From an uncultured Eubacterium sp. (lineage in GTDB: Bacteria; Bacillota; Clostridia; Lachnospirales; Lachnospiraceae), in contig CAJUFM010000036.1 in the NCBI GenBank assembly GCA_910585745.1, positions 1 through 29,872 on the forward strand: a stretch of DNA of 29,872 bases, in the 5' to 3' direction. The number at the start of each line of letters is the position of its first letter. The first letter of the stretch is position 1. A program made the position numbers and the translations under genes. The notes beneath the pieces were generated by a model that was given only the letters and a program-made list of their open reading frames with translations, made no database searches and was not told where the DNA came from. This document shows positions 15,824 to 22,692 of the stretch, piece by piece.

Positions 15824-17833
15824 TTAGTCATCTATCTTTTCAAGTATTTTTTTCAACTCAATCATCTGATCCCGCAGGGCAGCAGCCGCTTCAAAGTTCA
15901 ATTCAGCAGATGCCTGATTCATCCGTTTCATGATCTTCTGAATCTGTTTCTCCAGCTCTTCTTTCGTCATATATTCCGGATCTTTCCCCAGATCTTCCAT
16001 TCCAGATTCCGCCTTGGTAGAGATCTTGATCAGATCCCTAACCGTTTTTTTGATGGTCTGAGGCGTGATTCCATGTTCTTTGTTATAGGCAGCCTGAATT
16101 CCACGTCTTCTCTCGGTCTCACCGATCGCCTTCTTCATGGAATCCGTCTCCTGATCCGCATACATGATCACCCTTCCCTCAGCATTCCTTGCTGCCCGGC
16201 CAATGGTCTGTATGAGAGAGGTCTCGGAACGCAGAAATCCTTCTTTGTCTGCATCTAATATTGCTACCAGGGACACCTCTGGGATATCCAGTCCTTCTCG
16301 AAGGAGGTTGATCCCCACCAGCACATCAAAGACATCCAGGCGCATATCACGAATGATCTCCGACCTCTCCATAGCATCAATATCGGAATGTAAATATTTT
16401 ACCCGAACTCCTACTTCTTTATAATAATCTGTAAGATCCTCTGCCATTCTCTTAGTCAGCGTCGTTACCAGAACCTTGCCCCTCATATGCTCCTTATCCT
16501 CAGGTTCCTTCGTAACCTTGCGGATCTCAGCCAGAAGATCGTCAACCTGTCCCTTCACCGGCCTTACTACCACTTCCGGATCCAGCAGCCCCGTGGGACG
16601 TATGATCTGTTCCGTCCGCAAAAGCTCATGGGTGCTTTCATAATCAGAAGGGGTCGCTGACACAAACATCATTTGATTGATATGGCACTCAAATTCCTCA
16701 AAATTCAGGGGGCGGTTGCTCTTTGCAGAAGGCAGACGGAAGCCATAGTCTACCAGGGTGCTCTTTCTGGACTGGTCACCGGCATACATACCCCGGACCT
16801 GGGGTATTGTAATATGGGACTCATCCACTATGATCAAAAAATCATCTGGGAAATAATCCAGCAGTGTATGGGGAGTCTCTCCTTCTTTCATCCCTGCCAG
16901 GTGCATGGAATAATTTTCTATCCCCGAACAAAAACCAGTCTCCCGCATCATCTCTATATCAAAATGCGTCCGCTCAGAGATTCTCTGGGCCTCAATAAGC
17001 TTGTCTTCGCTTTTAAAGAATTTGACCCGGTCCTTTAATTCTTCTTCGATGCCAAGGATCGCCTTCTCCATCTTATCTGGCGCCACCACATAGTGGGATG
17101 CTGGAAAAACTACCATATGTTCCAGATTATTCAACGGCGTACCTGTCAATACGTCGATCTCCTGGATCCGGTCCACCTCGTCACCAAAAAATTCTACCCG
17201 GATCGCCCGGTCTGTCGCTGACGCCGGAAAAACCTCTACTACATCTCCCCGAACCCGGAAAGTTCCACGGTGAAAGTCCATGTCATTCCTTGTATACTGA
17301 ATATCCACAAGACGGCGGATCACTTCATCCCGGTCCTTCTCCATCCCCGGCCGCAAAGAAACAGTCATATTCTGGTAATCAATGGGACTTCCCAATCCAT
17401 AGATACAGGACACGCTGGCTATGATGACGACATCCCTCCGCTCCGTCAGCGCTGCCGTCGCCGAGTGACGCAGCTTATCAATCTCATCATTGATGGAAGA
17501 ATCCTTCTCAATATAAGTATCCGTTGAAGGCACATAGGCTTCCGGCTGATAATAATCATAATAGGAAATGAAAAATTCCACTGCATTAGAGGGGAAAAAT
17601 TCCTTAAACTCACTGTAGAGCTGTGCAGCCAGCGTTTTATTGTGCGCTATTACCAAAGTCGGTTTGTTAAGCTGCTGGATGACATTTGCCATCGTAAATG
17701 TCTTACCGGATCCGGTGACACCAAGAAGAGTCTGGAACTGGTTGCCCTCCTGAAATCCCCTCACCAGTTCTTCGATTGCCTGGGGCTGGTCGCCTGTAGG
17801 CTTGTATGGTGCATGTAATTTGAACTCTGGCAT
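15824..17833 (-). CDS. uvrB: Excinuclease ABC subunit B (intact copy)
   Basis: 669 residues. UvrB is the helicase-like damage-verification subunit that UvrA loads and UvrC then joins. Walker A GVTGSGKTFTMANV is near residue 39, the beta-hairpin region SYYDYYQPEAYVP near residue 93, DEXH-type DESH near 340, motif VI QTIGRAARNAEGR near 545, and the C-terminal UVR domain (about 632-667, with LNFEAAAALRDQ) is complete. The start ATG has AAAGGA 8 nt upstream. Its first twelve residues (MPEFKLHAPYKP) differ from the truncated copy at 19403, while the next 65 are identical. No LexA box is visible ahead of this copy. It is followed closely by uvrA. Confidence 0.97.
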   Translation of the reverse strand: MPEFKLHAPYKPTGDQPQAIEELVRGFQEGNQFQTLLGVTGSGKTFTMANVIQQLNKPTLVIAHNKTLAAQLYSEFKEFFPSNAVEFFISYYDYYQPEAYVPSTDTYIEKDSSINDEIDKLRHSATAALTERRDVVIIASVSCIYGLGSPIDYQNMTVSLRPGMEKDRDEVIRRLVDIQYTRNDMDFHRGTFRVRGDVVEVFPASATDRAIRVEFFGDEVDRIQEIDVLTGTPLNNLEHMVVFPASHYVVAPDKMEKAILGIEEELKDRVKFFKSEDKLIEAQRISERTHFDIEMMRETGFCSGIENYSMHLAGMKEGETPHTLLDYFPDDFLIIVDESHITIPQVRGMYAGDQSRKSTLVDYGFRLPSAKSNRPLNFEEFECHINQMMFVSATPSDYESTHELLRTEQIIRPTGLLDPEVVVRPVKGQVDDLLAEIRKVTKEPEDKEHMRGKVLVTTLTKRMAEDLTDYYKEVGVRVKYLHSDIDAMERSEIIRDMRLDVFDVLVGINLLREGLDIPEVSLVAILDADKEGFLRSETSLIQTIGRAARNAEGRVIMYADQETDSMKKAIGETERRRGIQAAYNKEHGITPQTIKKTVRDLIKISTKAESGMEDLGKDPEYMTKEELEKQIQKIMKRMNQASAELNFEAAAALRDQMIELKKILEKIDD

Positions 17834-17868
17834 ATGAAAATCCTTTCTTTCACTAAGTTATTATGACT

Positions 17869-17897
17869 ACTATGAGTCACCAAATAAGTGTAATCAA
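17869..17897 (-). promoter_or_regulatory. Weak candidate promoter for the intact uvrB
   Basis: On the minus strand TTGATT (17897-17892) and CATAGT (17874-17869) are 17 bp apart, each matching 4 of 6 consensus bases. The -10 lies within an inverted repeat TGACT (17864-17868) / AGTCA (17875-17879). No GAAC-N4-GTTC type LexA site is present between rhuM and uvrB. If this promoter is inactive, uvrB must depend on read-through from upstream. Confidence 0.35.
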
Positions 17898-18045
17898 TTA
17901 AATCGACACCCTTTTAAAACAAATTCTTTTTCTCCATAATCTATCTCTGGTACAAAGAAAACCTCATCTGTTGATGATGCCACTATAATGAATAATACTT
18001 AAAAATCCTTCAAGAAAGCAATAATGATATACGATCTCTGCTTTT

Positions 18046-19083
18046 TCATTTTTCATTGCTTTCTTCCTCCATTTCCAACAACATACGGTCAAAATCACTC
18101 TGATACAATTGATCTTGTCTCACACGGTACTTTTCAAATTCAGTCAGCGCATGCTGTTCTGCTATTTTTGCCGAAATAGTACCCGCATGTGTCAAAATTT
18201 CTTTTTTAGATAACCGTAAAATTCCTTCAAACTGCTCCGCCCAGTCTTCCATTGTCATTGGAATCTGCTCTTCTGCCCGCAATTCCGCAAGATCTAAATA
18301 GGTGTTGACAATCCTTGCCATTGCAGATAATTCATCTTCTGTCAGATAATTTTTTGCTACAACTACATCAAATCTCTGAATTTTACCATTCGGTGAATCT
18401 TTCCATGTCTGAAGCCCCATATGCTCCTTCTCACTGTCTGCTCTATGGTAAATTACCTCTGCCGCAGTTTCCCCATGAATCGCCCAGTGAAGTTGATTTT
18501 GGACTCTTGCAAAAAAACGTCTGGTTGTCTGTGCTTTCGGATCATAATCTATACTTGTGGCATATATATCCGTAACCTTCTGATAAAATCTCCGTTCCGA
18601 TAACCGAATTTCACGGATCCTTTGTAATTGTTCTTCAAAATAATCTTTTGTTAAAATTGTCCCAAAATTTTTGAGCCGTTCATCATCCATTGCAAAACCT
18701 TTAATGGTAAATTCTTCTATAATACCATTTGCCCATTTCCGAAATTGTACTGCCCGTTCTGAATCAACCTTATTTCCTACCGCAATAATTGCTTTCAAAT
18801 TGTAATGATTCGTATTATAAAATTTGCCATCCGATGCAGTTATTCGAAATTTTCGAATAACTGACGCTTCATCCAATTCACCATCCGCAAATATCTTTTT
18901 TAAATGATAATTGATCGTATTCGTTTCCACGTCATACAGCAAACCCATTGTCTTCTGTGAAAGCCAAACATTTTCATCAAAATATATTGCATTTACATCA
19001 CTTTCACCAGTAGCTGTAATAAATGTCAGGTATTCTGCGGCAGAAGAACGCAAAATGGATATTTCTTTTTTCTTTTTCATCAT
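18046..19083 (-). CDS. rhuM: RhuM-family protein
   Basis: About 345 residues from the ATG at 19083, chosen because GGAGAGG (19097-19103) lies upstream. The open frame reaches 19149, but that extension overlaps the uvrB' remnant and has no ribosome binding site. The protein matches the RhuM family (first named in a Salmonella pathogenicity island; function unknown). It has an N-terminal region YFDENVWLSQKTMGLLYDVETNTINYHLKKIF that looks like a DNA-binding helix-turn-helix, then FRITASDGKFYNTNHYNLKAIIAVG, RAVQFRKWANGIIEEFTIKGFAMDDERLKN, and a charged C-terminal tail. The DNA looks A+T richer than its neighbours, consistent with horizontal acquisition. It sits between a truncated and an intact uvrB, behind an SOS-type promoter. 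Confidence 0.85.
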   Translation of the reverse strand: MMKKKKEISILRSSAAEYLTFITATGESDVNAIYFDENVWLSQKTMGLLYDVETNTINYHLKKIFADGELDEASVIRKFRITASDGKFYNTNHYNLKAIIAVGNKVDSERAVQFRKWANGIIEEFTIKGFAMDDERLKNFGTILTKDYFEEQLQRIREIRLSERRFYQKVTDIYATSIDYDPKAQTTRRFFARVQNQLHWAIHGETAAEVIYHRADSEKEHMGLQTWKDSPNGKIQRFDVVVAKNYLTEDELSAMARIVNTYLDLAELRAEEQIPMTMEDWAEQFEGILRLSKKEILTHAGTISAKIAEQHALTEFEKYRVRQDQLYQSDFDRMLLEMEEESNEK

Positions 19084-19112
19084 TTTATCCGCTAATCCTC
19101 TCCAGTTAAATT

Positions 19113-19403
19113 TTAATTTAGTCTTATCGAATCCATTATACGAATCCAAGTCACAAACTCTACCGCATTGGAATTAAACTCACTGTAGAGCTGTGCAGCC
19201 AGCGTTTTATTGTGCGCTATTACCAAAGTCGGTTTGTTAAGCTGCTGGATAACATTTGCCATGGTAAATGTCTTACCGGATCCAGTGACGCCAAGAAGCG
19301 TCTGGAACTGGTTGCCCTCCTGAAATCCTCTCACCAATTCTTCGATCGCCTGGGGCTGGTCGCCTGTAGGCTGATATTGTGATACTAATTCAAAATGATC
19401 CAT
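19113..19403 (-). pseudogene. uvrB: Truncated 5' copy of uvrB (uvrB')
   Basis: The frame runs 96 residues from an ATG with AGGGAG upstream. Residues 1-12 (MDHFELVSQYQP) read like a normal UvrB start. The 65 residues from PTGDQPQ to LYSEF, including Walker A GVTGSGKT, are identical to the intact UvrB. Four codons are then missing (KEFFP becomes N), SNAVEF still matches, and after that the frame is unrelated and soon stops. The shared 198 bp (19174-19371 against 17604-17801) has 8 differences, all silent. Everything needed for helicase activity beyond motif I is gone. It keeps the SOS-type promoter and may still be translated into a short Walker A peptide. Confidence 0.9.
19135..19163 (-). promoter_or_regulatory. 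Possible local promoter of rhuM
   Basis: A perfect TATAAT lies on the minus strand at 19140-19135, about 50 bp upstream of the rhuM ATG, but no good -35 stands 16-18 bp further upstream (TAGAGT or GTAGAG). It falls at the junction where uvrB homology ends. It may be fortuitous. Confidence 0.3.
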
Positions 19404-19477
19404 GTTGTATTCTCCCTGAAATTATCCATTTGATCTGATTCAATGGCGCAAACGATAAAAAACCTGCTGTCAGTCTG

Positions 19478-19506
19478 ATTATAGCACGCCTGTTCTCCTA
19501 TTGCAA
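19478..19506 (-). promoter_or_regulatory. Strong promoter of the ancestral uvrB, now ahead of uvrB'-rhuM
   Basis: On the minus strand TTGCAA (19506-19501), 17-bp spacer, perfect TATAAT (19483-19478). The transcript would start about 68 nt before the uvrB' ATG. With the LexA box just upstream, this is the natural damage-inducible uvrB promoter. Confidence 0.8.
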
Positions 19507-19515
19507 TGACTTTTT

Positions 19516-19528
19516 GAACATTTGTTCG
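19516..19528 (-). promoter_or_regulatory. LexA (SOS) box
   Basis: CGAACAAATGTTC on the minus strand (19528-19516) fits the Gram-positive LexA operator CGAACRNRYGTTYC at all but the last base, which lies just outside the given span. It stands 9 bp upstream of the -35 of the uvrB' promoter and about 20 bp past the glpK stop codon. uvrB is a classic SOS gene in Firmicutes. Confidence 0.8.
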
Positions 19529-19548
19529 TCTCGCTCGCCGATTTCCAT

Positions 19549-21039
19549 TTACTCCATCTTTTCAAGGCATTTCTTCACTGCTTTTTTCCACCCGCCGAGA
19601 AGTTCTGTTTTTGTTTTCTCTTCCATTATTGGCTCAAAACAACTTTCCAAAGACCAGTTCCTGCGGATGTCCTCCCTGTCCCTCCAGAACCCCACAGCAA
19701 GCCCCGCCAGGTAAGCAGCCCCCAATGCCGTGGTCTCGATACAGGAGGGCCGGTGAACAGGGACACCGAGAAGATCGGCCTGAAACTGCATAAGGAAATC
19801 ATTGGCACTGGCTCCCCCATCCGTCCTCAGGGCAATGAGCGGAAGTCCGGAATCCTGTTTCATAACCTGTACCAGATCATAGACCTGGTAAGCCATTGCC
19901 TCCACAGCAGCGCGGACAATATGATTCCTGCCAGCGCCTCGTGTCAGGCCAGTAATGATCCCTCTGGCTTCTGCATCCCAGTAAGGTGCACCAAGGCCCG
20001 TAAAAGCAGGCACCACATAAACTCCTGCGGTATCATTGACGGCCTGGCAGCACTCCAGCGATTCTGCCGCCGTCCGTATCAGTCTCATTTCGTCCCTCAG
20101 CCACTGTATTCCGGCACCCGCCACAAATACACTGCCCTCCAGGGCATACTGTGGTTTCTCCCCAGTACCAGCAGCCAGCGTCGTCAGAAGTCCATTCGGG
20201 GAATTTACTGGTGTATCCCCCGTATTCATTAGAAGAAAACAACCTGTCCCATAAGTATTTTTCATCTCGCCCGCCCCGAAACAACATTGCCCAAACAGCG
20301 CTGCCTGCTGGTCTCCAGCGATGCCCGCTACTGGAATTCCGCTTCCCGTCAGACTTTTATCGCTGTAACCATATATTTCACTGGAAGGCCGGACTTCCGG
20401 CAGCAGGGAAGCCGGTATATGAAAATAATCCAGAATCTCCGGATCCCATTCCAGCTTATGAATATCAAATAACATGGTGCGGGAGGCATTGGTATAATCT
20501 GTGACATGGACTTTACCACCAGTAAGCTTCCAGACCAGCCATGTATCCACAGTACCGAACAGGATCTCTCCCCGCTCCGCCTGTTCCCTGACCCCCGGTA
20601 CATGTTCCAGTATCCAGGCGATCTTGGTTGCTGAAAAATAAGCATCTGGAATCAGGCCCGTACGCTGTCTGATCACAGAATCAAATCCATCGGCTTTGAT
20701 CTTTTCAATCTGTTCAGAGGTACGTCTGCACTGCCAGACAATGGCATGACTCACCGGTTCCCCGGTATTCCGGTTCCAGAGAATCGTAGTTTCTCTCTGA
20801 TTGGTGATCCCGATTCCTGCTATGTTTTCTCCGGATACACCAATCTTACTCATCGCCTCGGTCATTACACTGAACTGACTGGACCAGATTTCCATGGCAT
20901 CGTGTTCCACCCAGCCAGGCCTGGGATAGATCTGCTCAAATTCTTTTTGCGCCATACTGCATATCTGCCCTGAGTGGTCAAACAAAATGCAGCGGGAACT
21001 AGTTGTTCCCTGATCTAAGGCTATCATGTACTGTTTCAT
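19549..21039 (-). CDS. glpK: Glycerol kinase
   Basis: 496 residues, the family's usual length. It phosphorylates glycerol to sn-glycerol 3-phosphate in the cytoplasm. FGGY kinase marks are clear: IALDQGTTSSRCILFDHSG at the start, GITNQRETTILWNRNTGEP, the substrate-loop CRRTSEQI, GTVDTWLVWKLTGG, VAGIAGDQQAALFGQ and the adenine-site RTDGGASANDFLMQFQADL. The open frame reaches 21132, but AAGGAG 9 nt before the ATG at 21039 gives the standard MKQYMIALDQG start. No glycerol facilitator or GlpD gene is next to it. It lies between ctpA and uvrB', and a 9-bp inverted repeat precedes it. Confidence 0.96.
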   Translation of the reverse strand: MKQYMIALDQGTTSSRCILFDHSGQICSMAQKEFEQIYPRPGWVEHDAMEIWSSQFSVMTEAMSKIGVSGENIAGIGITNQRETTILWNRNTGEPVSHAIVWQCRRTSEQIEKIKADGFDSVIRQRTGLIPDAYFSATKIAWILEHVPGVREQAERGEILFGTVDTWLVWKLTGGKVHVTDYTNASRTMLFDIHKLEWDPEILDYFHIPASLLPEVRPSSEIYGYSDKSLTGSGIPVAGIAGDQQAALFGQCCFGAGEMKNTYGTGCFLLMNTGDTPVNSPNGLLTTLAAGTGEKPQYALEGSVFVAGAGIQWLRDEMRLIRTAAESLECCQAVNDTAGVYVVPAFTGLGAPYWDAEARGIITGLTRGAGRNHIVRAAVEAMAYQVYDLVQVMKQDSGLPLIALRTDGGASANDFLMQFQADLLGVPVHRPSCIETTALGAAYLAGLAVGFWRDREDIRRNWSLESCFEPIMEEKTKTELLGGWKKAVKKCLEKME

Positions 21040-21078
21040 CCATCTTTTCTCCTTCCACATACTCCAGCTTTTAAGTAA

Positions 21079-21118
21079 GATAGCATCCCTGCTTTTAATG
21101 CCAAGTAGAGATGCTATC
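21079..21118. repeat. Inverted repeat between ctpA and glpK: terminator or operator
   Basis: GATAGCATC (21079-21087) and GATGCTATC (21110-21118) are perfect 9-bp inverted repeats 22 bp apart. They fall after the ctpA stop and 40 bp before the glpK ATG. The downstream T content is weak for a terminator. A possible glpK promoter, TTGGCA-16-TATCTT on the minus strand, has its -10 inside one arm, so a regulator binding site is also plausible. Confidence 0.5.
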
Positions 21119-21155
21119 CTGTTTTCCTTCAATCCAGCTAAATGGTGCCGTCGAT

Positions 21156-22361
21156 TTATTCCGCTGAAGGATTTTCAATCAATTTTAACGCCATCTGAAG
21201 CGGTTCATCCTTTGCAGGATCATAATCTCCTTCTGGCTTTTTATACTCGATGTTGATATCCGGATCCAGTCCTTTTTTGTGTATGCTCTTACCGCCTGGA
21301 AGAAAATACTCTGCCGTGGTCAGTTTAATACCGCCACCACAGGATCTCTCCAGAGAAAACACCGTCTGAACGATTCCCTTGCCAAAACTTTTTGTCCCCA
21401 CCAGCTTAGCAGCTCCCCTCGCCTGCAGTGTCCCGGCAAAAACCTCGGATGCGCTGGCGCTGCGTTCATTGATCAGCACAATGATCGGTTTGTCATAACT
21501 GGTCTCATTGGTTGAATGATAAACTTTATTGCCATCCTTCTTGCTCTTTTCTGAAATAAGTTCTCCCTCCGGCAGCAGTTCATCCAGCATTTGAATCGTG
21601 GCTTCCAGGGAACCACCCCCATTATCTCTCACATCAATGACCAGACCTTTCACAGACTCATTGCGGGCATTTTCCAGAGCAACCTTGAACTGCCCTGCTG
21701 TCTCCTTGTCAAATTCAGTGATTTGAATATACCCCACATCATCAAATTGTTTTGTATGGACAGAAACGATTTTGACCTCTTTGCAAACTACTTTTTTCTC
21801 CAGCTGTTCTTTCTGTCCGTCCTCCCCTGTTCTCTCAATCCCTATGGTAATTGTCCGCTCCTTATTGTCCTCGGATTTGATCATGGCGATCACTTCATCC
21901 AGGTCCTTTCCCTGGACATCGGTTCCATCCACACTGATAAAGCGGTCTTCTGCTTTTATCCCCGCTTTTGCAGCCGGACCATCTTCCATTACCTGCTGGA
22001 CAATAAGCGCCTGGTCCTCCTCCCGCTGCCTGAGTGTTACCCCGATCCCAACATAGGAGCCATTAATGCCGCTCATAAGTTCCTTGTACTCCTGTTCTGT
22101 GAAATACTGGGAATATTTATCCCCCAGCGCCTCTACCATTCCTTTCACTCCGCCATCAATCAGTTTTTCATCCTCGATATCCCCCTGATAATAACTGTCA
22201 ATGCATTTTTCCACCGCTTTGGCTTTATCATACATCTGCTGGGAAGCAGAACCCGGAGCAAACAGATGTATCCCAAAAAACCTCGCCGTAGAAACCAGGC
22301 CAAGAGCAAGGGCAATTCCAAAAACTGCGCCAAAGATGAAACTTTTTTTATTGATTTTCAA
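21156..22361 (-). CDS. ctpA: S41-family C-terminal processing protease with PDZ domain
   Basis: 401 residues. An N-terminal signal anchor (about residues 7-26) places it outside the membrane. A PDZ domain spans about 100-180 (SYVGIGVTL, GPAAKAGIKAEDRFISVDG). The S41 protease core holds VIDVRDNGGG, the nucleophile serine in SASASE (301-306) and the general-base lysine in SFGKGIVQ (K328), so the Ser-Lys pair is present. The start is TTG with AAGGAGG 8 nt upstream, followed by a basic MKINKKS. Relatives cleave regulatory or cell-wall proteins; here the target is unknown. It follows the M23 gene but is separated from it by a 329-bp structured gap, so it may have separate expression. Confidence 0.92.
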   Translation of the reverse strand: MKINKKSFIFGAVFGIALALGLVSTARFFGIHLFAPGSASQQMYDKAKAVEKCIDSYYQGDIEDEKLIDGGVKGMVEALGDKYSQYFTEQEYKELMSGINGSYVGIGVTLRQREEDQALIVQQVMEDGPAAKAGIKAEDRFISVDGTDVQGKDLDEVIAMIKSEDNKERTITIGIERTGEDGQKEQLEKKVVCKEVKIVSVHTKQFDDVGYIQITEFDKETAGQFKVALENARNESVKGLVIDVRDNGGGSLEATIQMLDELLPEGELISEKSKKDGNKVYHSTNETSYDKPIIVLINERSASASEVFAGTLQARGAAKLVGTKSFGKGIVQTVFSLERSCGGGIKLTTAEYFLPGGKSIHKKGLDPDINIEYKKPEGDYDPAKDEPLQMALKLIENPSAE

Positions 22362-22402
22362 AAAATGACCTCCTTCCCCTTCTGAAACGCATACATGAAA
22401 CT

Positions 22403-22517
22403 CATTCGCACTTCGTGCTCGTTTCTCCCCTCACTTTCTTTGGGGGTTCATTCGCACTTCGTGCTCGTTTCTCCCCCCTCTCTTTCTTTGGGGGCTCATT
22501 CGCACTTCGTGCTCATG
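22403..22517. repeat. Three direct repeats of a 46-48 bp unit upstream of ctpA
   Basis: Copies begin at 22403, 22449 and 22497, each opening with CATTCGCACTTCGTGCTC. The first two continue as GTTTCTCCCC, a short spacer, CTTTCTTTGGGGG; the third breaks off after the core. The core contains a GCAC-TTC-GTGC mini-hairpin. Only three copies exist and no cas genes are near, so it is not a CRISPR array. The last copy ends about 25 bp before the large palindrome. Function is unknown. Confidence 0.85.
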
Positions 22518-22522
22518 AAGGC

Positions 22523-22692
22523 TGCTCGCCAGATACTTCCAGGCACAGCCCGCTCACATGTCCAGTACTTCGTATCAGAGATACAAGATAGCCCAACCTG
22601 GCAAGCAAGCTTGCCTTTTGGCTATCTTGTATCTCTGGGTGCTTCGCACCCTGGACATATAGGCGGGCTGTGCCCGGAGTGCCTGGCTCGCT
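22523..22692. repeat. Large multi-arm palindrome at the 3' end of the M23 gene
   Basis: Outer arms GGCACAGCCCGC (22542-22553) and its complement (22663-22674) are perfect, and the pairing continues imperfectly outward to about 22523 and 22692. Next come CATGTCCAG (22557-22565) with 22651-22659, and a perfect 18-bp stem CAGAGATACAAGATAGCC (22576-22593) with 22620-22637. Side hairpins TAC-TTC-GTA (22566-22574) and GGGTGC-TTC-GCACCC (22637-22651) and an apical GGCAAG/CTTGCC (22600-22615) make a cloverleaf-like fold possible. It abuts the M23 gene stop. It may terminate transcription, stabilise mRNA or be a mobile palindromic unit. Confidence 0.7.

Noticed and set aside
19084..19149. Upstream start of rhuM at 19149
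   Set aside because: No ribosome binding site precedes it and it runs into the uvrB' remnant; GGAGAGG upstream of 19083 is better.
19083..19403. Insertion sequence or integrase-mediated event at uvrB
   Set aside because: No transposase, integrase, terminal inverted repeats or target duplication could be seen; homologous recombination explains the long shared segment better.
22403..22517. Possible CRISPR array
   Set aside because: There are just three copies, the spacers are nearly identical to each other, and no cas genes are present.
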